DNA of 64,000 nucleotides from Adiantum capillus-veneris. Lineage: Eukaryota; Streptophyta; Polypodiopsida; Polypodiales; Pteridaceae. Below are positions 25,401-34,974 of this stretch, in pieces. The DNA lies in contig CM043947.1 in the NCBI GenBank assembly GCA_014529385.2, positions 133,193,891-133,257,890 on the forward strand, given 5' to 3'. Within the stretch, counting starts at the first letter, position 1, and each line of letters opens with the position of its first letter. The notes beneath the pieces are model-generated. The model was not told where the DNA came from and did no database searches. It worked only from the letters and a program-made list of their open reading frames with translations. A program made the position numbers and the translations under genes.

Positions 25401-26350
25401 CATAGAGTGGATAAGTGGTGAATCTTAAGACCAAATCACTCATGCTACTAGGTATAATACGTTAGAGAAGTGGTAGACCTTGAATGTAAACACCCCATGT
25501 ACAAAATATCATGGTTTTAGGGTGTTTCAATGGAGCCTAGAATCTCGGAGACATGGTAGATCTTGATTCTTTCCATGTTTGAATGGCACCTATCTTGGAA
25601 AAATGATGGAGGTTACTTCTCTCCATACTTCAACGGAGCCTAGCTTTGACAAGTGGTGAACCTTTGCTTCTCTCTATGTTTGAATAGAGTTAGCTTGGAC
25701 AAGTGGTGGACCTTTGCTTCTCTCTATGTTTGAATAGAGTTAGCTTGGACAAGTGGTGGACCTTGGAATGAAACCCCCGTGTAAAACATATCATGGGCAT
25801 TTCAAGTGGTGAGAAAGGATACCATTTAAGATATAACCTTATAGGTTGGACAAGTGGTGGACCTTAATACATAGTTCTTCTTAATATAATGACATAGAGT
25901 GTACAAGTGGTGTATCTTGAGACCAAACCACTCGTGCTACTAGGGATCCTAGCTTGGACAAGTGGTGGACCTTGGAAAAAAGTCCCCCTGTACAACATAG
26001 CTGAGTTTTTTCATGTTTTAATGGAAGAGAGATTCGACAAATGGTGGAGCTTGCTTATCTCCATGTGGATTTTAGAACTAGCTTGGACAAGTGGTGGAGC
26101 TTTGCTTTTTTACTCTTCATAATACAATGATGTATAGGTTGGTTACATGGTGAATCTTAAGGCCAAACCTCCCATCTTACTAGAGATGATAGGTTGGACA
26201 AGTGGTCAACCTTCTATCATTTCTCCATGCCTATAATTAGACAATTAGTAGAACTAGCATCTTTCTATGTTGTCTAGAGCTGAGCTTGGACAAGTAGTGG
26301 ACCTTGCTACTCTCTTCCCTTGGATTATTAGTTTGAAGACTCATTATATA
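22420..26350 (+). repeat. Satellite family B array, GGTGGACC orientation, about nine units
   Basis: The higher-order unit contains GGACAAGTGGTGGACC boxes, the hairpin phrase CTCCATGTTTCAATGGAG, CCTTATAGGTTGGACAAG, and TAATATAATGACATAGAGTG. The last phrase recurs near 22470, 22910, 23265, 23690, 24105, 24460, 24890, 25395 and 25880. Units are about 355-500 bp and correspond to the 442-bp unit at 35-54 kb in reverse orientation. The array lies between the NIF-1 and NIF-2 exons, so it would be intronic if they belong to one gene. Confidence 0.85.
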
Positions 26351-27093
26351 TACTTGCTTAGATCTATATAATTACTCATTAGTTAGGTTACAAGTGGGTA
26401 TGTAATTTGTTAGCCTCAAGGGACTTTGAATATTGAATAGTAAGAAAGTCAAGTGCTGGTTTGAAGATCTTTTGCTTATCTAAACTAGACTCTAACTCAA
26501 TAATAAGTTTCATAAGTTCCACGAATTGTCCTATCTAGGCTCCAAAAGAGTCTTAATTGGTTTGTGCTAGATTCTAACTTCCTTGATGGGGTAGAATCCT
26601 AGAAAAATGAGGCACTATAAGTTTTACCTTAGCTCAAATGGATTTTTCACTTAAACTCGACTGCAATTTGGCTATCTAGTCTTTGTCTCGATGGAGTTTA
26701 ACACTAGATACATAGTAGTGATATTTAAGCTTCATGTCTCTTCACTTGATCGAGATATGAGACCATACTTTCAAGGTCACCACTTGTCTTACCTAAAGAC
26801 CAATGTGAGACATGGGAGCAAGAAAGCCATCCGATATTGTTTTAAGGACTATTACATAGGCAATCAATAACTTAAGTAAAGCAAAAAGACTTGGATCTTT
26901 CACAATTAATAACTTAAGTAAAGCCAAAAAGACTTGGATCTTTGACAGTTTTTTTCAAACTAAAAAAGCACAATCTCATGCTAACAAAACTATAAATCAC
27001 AATTGAAAGGTTTGAACAAGAAAAAGATCAACAATCTTAATAAGAAGGATACTTTTCATTTCATTTGATGATTACAAACTAAAATAAAGTCTC
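26351..27093. other. Unique AT-rich region downstream of NIF-1
   Basis: This is non-repetitive apart from a short duplicated phrase (AATAACTTAAGTAAAGC, near 26865 and 26910). No gene is recognised. It probably contains the 3' untranslated sequence of the NIF-1 transcript isoform. Confidence 0.35.
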
Positions 27094-27201
27094 TCAAGAA
27101 ATTGATAAACAAAAAATGTAGGTGACTGCTTCATTATTTTGAGCAAAAATATCAAAATCTCTATTGATTGAGCTCCATCTAGTAGTATCCTTTGTAAGAT
27201 C
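27094..27201 (-). other. Possible 3' exon after NIF-1, downstream of a 93-bp intron
   Basis: One base after the NIF-1 stop codon (TAA G) lies a donor-like AG|GTACTA at 27294-27289. A good acceptor TTCCTTCTTGCAG ends at 27202. The segment from 27201 would therefore be a 3' untranslated exon. It is also open in two frames for about 35 codons, so a coding role through an alternative donor is conceivable but not supported. Confidence 0.3.
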
Positions 27202-27295
27202 CTGCAAGAAGGAATAAAAAGAAAGATTTGTTAGATACCATGCACATGAGTGTTCAAGCATGTGTATCAAGAATATATGACATGTCACTAGTACC

Positions 27296-28494
27296 TTAGG
27301 GTTGCTTTCTATCCAGCCTTAGAAGATTGTTCTCAGCTTTCACCTTATTTATATAAGCCTTTGCTGTGGTTGCCTTCAAAACTCCTTTTGTGTTACAACC
27401 CAATTGCCTAGCTAAAGTGGTCAATTGTGACGCCTTCATGCTTTCAATGGGTGTACGCTCCTTTGCCAAGATCTCTTGTATTTGGGCTCTTCTCATTTCA
27501 TTGCGGTGGCTTGTGTCACTTGCATCTTCAATGATAGTTTCATCTCTGTCACCTTTTGCAGGTGGTATTCTTCTTGTAAAGAACACCTTAGCTGACCAAA
27601 CATCATTTTTCTGCTTCCAATACTCCATGATTTGTTTGTATTCACTATCATTTGTCACTATAGGTTGTCCATAACGATTAGAAGCAATTAAATCACGCAC
27701 ATCCCTTCTCTCATCAAGCTGAATCAAGTATGGCAGTAGCTCCTCCAAGAGCATATTGTCAACCATCTTCTCAGCATCAAATTGTGGTGGAAAAATGCAA
27801 TTGTTTGCTGGTGAAATACATCCCTTGTAAGGAGAGTCATCAATAAGCACTGTTCTTTGTGGATCACATTCAAACCCCATGGCAATTTTGGCTAGAGGCT
27901 TGAACATTGCCTCAACGTTTGGATTGTCGGGTCTAAACAATTTTTGAGTTTGAGCGGTGTAGCAAACATCTTGCGACCAAATTGCAAAGAAAGGCAATGT
28001 ATCCTCAGCTAAGTTGTTTAGTGCTGCAAGGATTTGATACACATTATTCCTAGTAGCTGTCGACCAAATTGCAACATTAAACCTTTGTAAAATAGTCTTC
28101 AAGAATTGGATGCAACCTGGCCTGAGTATAATATATCTTTTTGAATCCATTTGCACTGAGTTGTGGTGTGAGGATGGTTGAGGGGAACGTTTCAACAATA
28201 GACCATTTAAATCCAATATAATTGTAAGCATGGATTTCTCAACATCTACGCTACATGACGTAGTACCAATTGGCAATAGCTCGTGAGTGGACTTTTCAGT
28301 CTCTTTTGATGTATGTTGCATTTTTGAAGCATCGATTTCTTGGTTCTCATTATTGGAAGCTTGCTCAAGTTGCACAACACTAGACTCTAGTATAGAAATA
28401 TCATCCATCTTGGGCACTTTAGAAACCATAGAATCTATGGATTCTATAGTTGTTGACTGAACCATAGGAGCATTATCCATCCCAGTTTGTGAAT
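27296..28494 (-). CDS. Terminal exon NIF-1: NIF/FCP1-like phosphatase domain with SAP-like tail
   Basis: Acceptor TGTTTTCTTAG precedes 28494, and the exon starts with two bases completing a codon (phase 1) and runs 398 codons to TAA. After an about 90-residue acidic, Ser/Thr-rich region, the NIF fold begins with IILDLNGLLL at residues 92-101: the nucleophile Asp is kept, but the second Asp of DxDxT is Asn and the Thr is Leu. Then follow YIILRPGCIQFL, VAIWSTATRNNV, KLFRPDNPN and the acidic motif VLIDDSPYKG at about 216-225. A C-terminal helix pair (about 351-385, ASQLTTLARQLGC) resembles a SAP DNA-binding motif, weakly. An in-frame ATG six codons into the exon would allow an independent start, but splicing from the phase-1 donor at 32248 also fits. 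It is probably a binding pseudophosphatase. Confidence 0.75.
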
Positions 28495-29136
28495 CTAAGA
28501 AAACACACACACAAATGGTATCTCAAAACCACTAGAATTTTATTCACCATATTTATATGTAGAACTCCTAGTAAGAAATTTATTTAAGGTAAAGTCGTTG
28601 TTAGAATCCTTGCAACCATTTTCAGCATTCGTACACCAAACACCACTTGTCTAAAATACAATCTACTAACTCAACATTTTCCATCCTACACTTTATTAAA
28701 GATGAGTACTTAAAGTGAAAACTAAAAGCCACCCTTGTTGAGGAAACATGGATACAAGGTCCACCAAATGTCCAACCTAGACTACAAGAAAATAATTAGA
28801 GATTTGGCTTAGATTTGGATTCAAAGGCCACCACTTATTCAAGTAAGATAACTCCACTTGTTTAAGACAGTAATGTTTGAAGCCCCACCACTTGTCCAAC
28901 CTAGACATTGATTAAATTTTGGTAAGATTTATCACAAATCTAGAGTAGAATCAAGATTCTATGGCCAAGGTAGTCAAATATGTTAGACAACACACAAAGC
29001 ATAAGAGCACTCTAGATTCTCGTTGAGCATAAACTAAACAATAATCAAATGTTATATTCACTTGAGATTTCATCCATGAAAAATGAAAATGATGCATGTA
29101 CTTGAGATTTCCATCCATGTACAATACTTTACAATG
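28495..29136. other. Region between the SET and NIF-1 exons, with scattered family B boxes
   Basis: This is AT-rich and mostly unique, with a few CCACCACTTGTCCAACC-type boxes at about 28750-28905 in the 29.8-54 kb orientation. It carries no start codon or gene upstream of NIF-1 that I can support. A possible phase-1 first exon for NIF-1 was not found here. Confidence 0.4.
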
Positions 29137-29654
29137 TCAAGTAAAGTTATAGTCAGCAAACAACTCTTCTCCTGCTTCAACTTGACAAATAGTCTCAATG
29201 CATACATGGCCATATTCTTCTGACTTGATGTGTGAAGAGGTGCATTTATGCCAAGGTGGCAAATTTGGATCAAATGTATAGCGTACGTTGGGACAGACAT
29301 TTGTACTGTGAGAACTATTTATATAGCCCGACACGTTTCCTTCTTCTACACAACCAATAATGTATGATTGATCTTCCTCTTCTTCTATGTTTGGATCCTC
29401 TAGAAGAGAATATTTATAAGCTCTTGGAAATATTTTGCATATCTTTTTCCAGTCTTGAAATCTATACTTATGCCCTCCATAGTTTAGAATAGTCAAACCA
29501 CTTTCCAGGGTAGTATGCACAAATAGCCCATAACCAGCTCCTTCAATACATGAAAGTCGCACTTCAAAATCCACACCGTTAATATGGAAAATTACATCTT
29601 TGGGAATAGGAAAAGTTGGTGTCCTAGTTTTTATATCACTTAACTCCTTTGTGT
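29137..29654 (-). CDS. Terminal exon with a SET methyltransferase domain
   Basis: Acceptor CTTCTTTTTGCAG precedes 29654. Two bases complete a codon (phase 1), then 171 codons run to TGA. The frame has no Met before the domain, so it needs an upstream exon, and its phase fits the donor at 32248 exactly. SET hallmarks are GAGYGLFV (about 38-45, AdoMet-binding start), GYINSSHSTNVCPNV (about 109-123, a variant of the RFINHSCxPN knot with the Asn-His pair changed to Asn-Ser), and AGEELFADY (about 160-168, with the Tyr expected at the active site). No post-SET cysteine cluster follows. SET proteins transfer methyl groups to lysines of histones and other proteins. Activity here is uncertain because of the altered NH motif and compact SET-I region. 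Confidence 0.75.
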
Positions 29655-29859
29655 CTGCAAAAAGAAGAAAATATTATGCATAAAATAATGACAATATCAA
29701 AGAAAGATATCATTATTTTATAGTCCAATAGGTCCATTGTATGGAAGACTTAGAGTGCCTCTTACATGGTGCCTCCAAGGTTTCCAAAAAATACAATCAT
29801 TGGAAAAAAAAGGCCACTGTGTCTCCAATCTATTGCCCATTTGAAGCATAGAGAGAACC

Positions 29860-31735
29860 AAGGTCAACCACTTGTCCAAGCTAGACATGGAGCATTGACA
29901 CAAGATCCACACTTATCCAAGAACCCTATAGTATATGTGGTAACATGGGATGCATTGATGCAACAAAAGTAGTCTAGCCTCCTCATCCATCTCTTTTTTC
30001 TTGTAGCCTAGAGGGATTAGTTTCAAGGTCTATCACTAGTCAAAAACTACACATAGAACATTGATACAAGGTTCCACCACATGTAAAACCTATCATCTCT
30101 AGTAGCATGGATGGTTTGATATCAAGGTTCATCGCGTGTCCTACCTATACTCTATTGTAGCATATAGATTCTGGTTTGGTGGTACTACACTTGTCCAAAC
30201 TTGGCTTGTTGTTGATATCTGGAGGTAATCAAGGGTCCTCCACTTGTCCAAGTTAGGCATATAAAACAATTGCAAGGTCCACCATGTGTACAACATATGA
30301 TTGATTATAGCATGCATGGTCTTATTTCATGGGCAACCATCTTCTCTCCAACATGTGTCCAACCTCGGCTCCATTGAAGCATGGAGAGAAGCAAGGTCCA
30401 CCACTTATCAAAGCTATTATTTTCTCCCAGTGCTTTCAAAACCCATAATACGTTGTACATGGGGGGGGGGATTCTTGTTTCAAGGTCCACCCCTTGGCTA
30501 AGATTGGATCCATTGAAACATAAAGAGAAGCAAGCTCTACCATTTGTCCAAGCTAGGAGCCATTGAAACATGAAAACCCCATAATATGTTGTATACGGGG
30601 GGTGTTTTTCAAGGTCTACCACTTGTCTAAGCTATGGTCCATTGGAACATGGAGAGAAGCAAAGCTCCACCACTTTTCTAAGCTAGGATCCATTGAAACA
30701 TGGAGAGAAGCAAGCTCCATTGTTTGTCTAAGCTAGGCTCCATTGGAACATGGAGAAAACAAGCTCCACCACTTGCCTATTATTGCATAGAGATTCTGGT
30801 TTGAAGGTCCACCACTTGTCCAACCTTGCCTTCATGTATGGAGATAATCAAGAGTGCAATGCTTCTCTAAGCTAGGGACATAAAAGAGTTTCAAGGTCCA
30901 CTACATATACGATCTATGATGGGTTGTAGCATGGGAGGTTTCATTTTAAGGTTGACCACTTCTCCAGCTCCGCTTGTCCAACCTCAGATCCATTGAAGAA
31001 TGGAGAATAAAGGTGTACCAACTCTCCAAAATAGGCAAGACAATCTCTATAAAACCCATGAATTGTTAATATATGCTATGCTGTGGAGTTTTGTTTGAAG
31101 TTCCACTCCTTATCCAAGCTACAATCCATTGAAGCATGGAACTAAGTAAGATATATCTCTAGTCCAAGATAGGATCCATTGAAACATAGAGAGAATCAAG
31201 GTCCACCACTTGTCCAAGCTATGCATGGGTAATTGATATAAGGACCACTACGTTTTCACCTATACTATGCTCTATCATGGATGGTTTCATATCCCACCAA
31301 TTTTCCAACCTATTTAGTAGGTTGTATTATGGGGGTTTGGTTTCAAGGTACTTCACTTGTCTAAGGTGGGTTCCATTGAACCATGGAGAGAAACAATGTC
31401 TACCACTTGTCCGAAATATGCTCCTTTAAAACATAAAAACAAGGTCCACCACTTGTCCAAGCTAAAGTTTCTCTCCATTGAAGCATGGAGAGAAACAAGG
31501 TCTACCACCTGTCCAAAATATGCTCCATTGAAACATAAAAGCAAGGTCCACCACTTGTCCAAGCTAATATAACAAATGGGTGTTGGTTACAAGGTGTACC
31601 ACACTTGTCTAAACTAGTCTTCATGCAAGGTCTACCACATGTCCAAGCTATATGAGCTTGTTTTGAAGGTCTACCACACCTCTTGAAATTAGGATCCATG
31701 TAAGGTCCACCTTTTGTCAAGCTATGCATTTAATG
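29860..31735 (-). repeat. Satellite family B, degenerate array in the intron between exon 2 and the SET exon
   Basis: Boxes of GGTCCACCACTTGTCCAAGCTA and CCATTGAAACATGGAGAGAA occur in the orientation of the 35-54 kb array, opposite to the array at 22.4-26.3 kb. The best-preserved hairpin monomers lie at 30350-30790 and 31360-31565. A G-run of ten lies at 30461-30470. Short ORFs on both strands are satellite translations. Confidence 0.8.
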
Positions 31736-32247
31736 AGTACTAAAACTAAGTAAATTGCAGTACTTAAATACCTTTCCAAGCTCATTAAGATTTTGGTCTC
31801 TAAGGCCGGCCACCACCACATGTCTAATCTATGCTCTAATTGATTACTTATGCTAGTTCTCAAAGTCCAAACATAAGCTCCCTTCTAGCAAGGTTAGTTT
31901 AAATTTAGGCTCCAGCACCTGTCTAAGCTAGGTTCAATTTATGAAGCATCACCATTTAACCATGCTACGATCTAATGTATCATATCAAGGGGGTATTGAT
32001 AAAAGGTCCAAAACTTATTGAGTTCAAGCTCTTAAGTAATTAAGTCTTTGTGAGTATTAAATGTTATAGTTTTAGTCTACAGATCCACCATTCAAAAACT
32101 CAAGTAATTTACTATTTACATTCAAACCTTGAATGCTTGAGATAAAAAATACAAACTCAATCAATACTATATAAAGCAAAATCTAACATTAAGAGTATCA
32201 AATCAGTAACAAGAAACACTAACATGCACAAGAAACTCAAAACATAC
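31736..32247. other. Unique AT-rich intronic sequence after exon 2
   Basis: This is non-repetitive AT-rich DNA directly downstream of the exon 2 donor on the minus strand. No coding content is recognised. Confidence 0.4.
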
Positions 32248-33628
32248 GTGTCTCCATTTCCAAAAAGTCCTCCATTGACAGAGGATGGTGTTGTTGTTGT
32301 TCTTCTTCTCTTTGTGGAGAGCACTCCTCTGTAACAGGCACAATGTCGCCTGATTGCGAAGTGGATTGTTGAAGTCCAGCCCATTTTTCTATATCTTCAT
32401 GAGACTTAACAAAGTCTAGCAGCATGGTCTCCACGCTTTTTGCCTCCTCCACACTATCAATTAAGCAGATAACTTCTTTTTTCTGTTGTATTCCTTCTTG
32501 TGCAACCAAGGAGCCATCACCAAAAACATCAACAAGCTTGCGGTCTTCAAAACAATATGTACGAATGTAGTGCTTGACCAAAGCTCTTTTTTTGGCCTCC
32601 AAATATTGCAAATCTGACATATCGTTATCTGCTACTTGAAGAAGAGAACAATCAATTGGCATGGGATGTTCCTCTGATCTTCTTCTCAGGTCTTCAAATG
32701 CATTGCCTTGTCCCAAGAAGGCAATAACTGTTAGGAATTGAATTGCTCCTTTGCAAGGAGCTGATGGAAAGTGATGCAATGCACCACAACAATGGTAGCT
32801 CAGATTATCTCCCATGGCGTGAAAGGCACATTGCAATTTTGTGAAGTTAGTGAAATCCACAAATGCAAGAAAGACAAATCCAGGATCTGTTGACCCTCCA
32901 GCAATAGCCAAGATCCCATCCAAAGCATTGTTAAATGTCTCCTCACTCCACTTCAAATTGCCTCCAACGTTTTTTGTCATATCTAAAACACATAAGCCAA
33001 TAGGCACTTTATTATTGAAGTGGCGCATCAAGTAGAGATTGCCTTCCATTTGTAGGCTCACCACATAGATTGACCATGGCAAATCTCTAGGCTCAGTTTT
33101 CTCCTTTTGAAGGTGAATTGCCCATTGCATGTATTTTATTGCTCCATCTGGAAAAGCCATTTTCTTTGTTCCACGCGTCAAACTAGATCTGATCCATTCC
33201 TCGCATAGCATTAAAATTGTTTTATAAACAACATCATTGATGTTATACATTTTGACCACCTCCTCCCAGTCTTTACATGGTGAAGACTCATTCAAATTGT
33301 TGAAGCCTTCAAGAAGTGCATCTTGAATCAATTTGTCTTGCTTCAACTGCTTGATTCGATCATACATGTCAGTTGCATCACCATCCTTTGCACTCTTTGA
33401 CAGTAAAATCTTCTCATCTCTAATCTCTTCTTGAATAGTCTTTACCTCTGATTCCTCAAGGCCACAAAGGTATCTAAATACAGTTGTTGGGGGTTTCTTA
33501 TTCTCCTCTTCTAGATTTTCAATGATTTCTATCCAGCAATCATAAACTAAATCAGAGTACGTGACCATGTGTGCCTGTTTAGCAATCCAACTTGCTGCTG
33601 CACTCATTCTTGCCAATCGAAGAAAAGC
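32248..33628 (-). CDS. DGQH-motif gene, exon 2 (unknown conserved domain), ending in a phase-1 donor
   Basis: Acceptor TTTCTTTTTAG precedes GCT at 33628 (phase 0), and the exon is open for 460 codons plus one base up to the donor GAGACAC|GTATGT at 32248 (phase 1). It starts AFLRLARM and parallels the arm exon 2 starting AFVNVANI. A helical Glu/Lys-rich region (about 30-110) is followed by LPWSIYVVSL (about 183-192), VPIGLCVLDMTK (about 208-219) and DPGFVFLAFVDF (about 248-259), then a C-terminal acidic Gln/His-rich tail ending LEMET. The beta-strand-rich centre could be a Rossmann-type or methyltransferase-like fold, but I do not recognise a family. Without splicing, the frame runs only three codons into the intron (ending TRMF). 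The absence of stops over 1.4 kb and the similarity to its paralogue show it is a real exon. Confidence 0.8.
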
Positions 33629-33712
33629 CTAAAAAGAAATAGAGAAATAATTAAACTATTGAGCAAGATTTGTTAATTAAACACTATCAAAAAGACAAAG
33701 AAAATAACTTAC

Positions 33713-34905
33713 ATCCCATCCGGCACGAGATGCATGTCCCTCTGCAATTCCACTTGCTGCCTTTGGTGGTCGTCCTGAGAAGATCCATTGACTCCGTAAA
33801 TGTCTCAATATTTGGCTGTAAGGTTGCTTGACATACAATGCCTGAGCCTCCTCATTTGCAATGGCAGATATAGCAGTTGCAACAAATGGAGGAGCATTCA
33901 CAACAATGCGAGCCTTTCTAAATTTATACACGCTAATCAGTCTTTCAAAGATCTCTTTGTTGTTTTGTTCATTGTGAAGCAAAACTTTTGCAGCATAGAT
34001 TGAATGCTGCCCATCAAGAATCCAATAATGATAATCTTTAATTTTTTGCTCCTCTACCTCTTCTACTGCCAAAGGAGTCCCCTTCTTTGATTTTGCATTT
34101 CGAACAGGCATCAAATATGCACATGCTGCAGGCTTGGTCGTACTCCGTGAAAATCCAAATAACACACTTTCAGCGTGTTTTTTATCCATAATACGTGCAT
34201 TATAGTGATCAGGAGCAAGCCAACAATTTTGAATAGGGATATCAAATTCCCTATATTGGAAAGGAAAATAATTTATGTACTTATTCATTCCACCTGTATC
34301 TTTTTCTTGTCCTTTCATGGCCTCAGCTTCTAAAACATCTGGATCCACAATTCTCATCTTTGACATTGAACCCTCTGTTGATGAGGATGCCAAAGATGCC
34401 TTGTCTACATCCAAAATGGAACTAGTTCGCTTAGCTTCTACTTTCTGCACTTTTGCTTGCTTCTTTGTGGATGGTGGTCGTGAAGCTTTCACCTTTTTTC
34501 GTTGTAGTGTGGCAATGATGGAGCTTTGAAGTTGATCTGCTGTGATATTTGGATTTGATTCTGCAAACTTCCATCCTCGAGAAAACATTGTCTCTTCTTT
34601 GTTTCTAGACATGCGCTCCAATGCATATGCTCCTGGAGATAGTTGAAATTCTAGATTCATTGGAACTAGAATGTCAATGCATTCCACCTCTGGATGACTA
34701 TCAACTACAGAGACAGATGCTTCCACAACTTGTCCAACATCTTCAAACAAGCTGTCATTCTCCTTTTTGGCAATAAATAGATGCACCTTATGAAATTGTG
34801 CACCCTCTATACCATGTATGTCCAAATACCATTTCCTAAGATCATTGCAAGTATAGTCAACTGAGACAGCAACCCTTGCAACCTGTTTTTTTGGAGCCAT
34901 CTTTC
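33713..34905 (-). CDS. DGQH-motif (ParB/DndB-like) gene, exon 1
   Basis: Acceptor GTTTCAG lies just upstream of 34905 and the ATG is at 34900-34898. The exon is 396 codons long and ends GAT|GTAAGT at 33713, with an 84-bp intron before exon 2. The N-terminus (MAPKKQVARV) leads to a KVHLFIAKK segment shared with the arm pseudogenes. A Lys/Arg-rich stretch at about 135-157 could be a nuclear localisation signal. The C-terminal half has YHYWILDGQHSIYAAK (DGQH at about 296-299) and KARIVVNAPP. The DGQH-x-x-x-AA arrangement resembles the DGxHR motif of ParB/sulfiredoxin-fold and DndB-type proteins, which bind nucleotides or DNA. Here the Arg is Ser, so an enzymatic role cannot be assumed. Unlike its palindrome paralogues, this copy has no frameshift or stop. 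Confidence 0.8.
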
Positions 34906-34974
34906 CTGAAACAAAAAAAACCAAATGTTATTTTAACATATACTTTTTTGTAATGGATTAAGTTTGTGTGAATA
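34906..34974 (-). other. End of a presumed 5' UTR intron upstream of exon 1
   Basis: The acceptor lies five bases before the start codon, so a 5' untranslated exon must lie upstream on the minus strand (above 34905). Everything from here to 54665 is satellite B. The first exon would therefore be beyond a nearly 20-kb repeat-filled intron, or transcription starts inside the array. Confidence 0.4.

Noticed and set aside
21345-29654. SET, NIF-1 and NIF-2 as successive exons of one long protein
   Set aside because: The SET and NIF-1 exons end in stop codons without an earlier in-frame donor that would preserve the next phase, so a linear fusion does not fit; alternative terminal exons or separate genes do.
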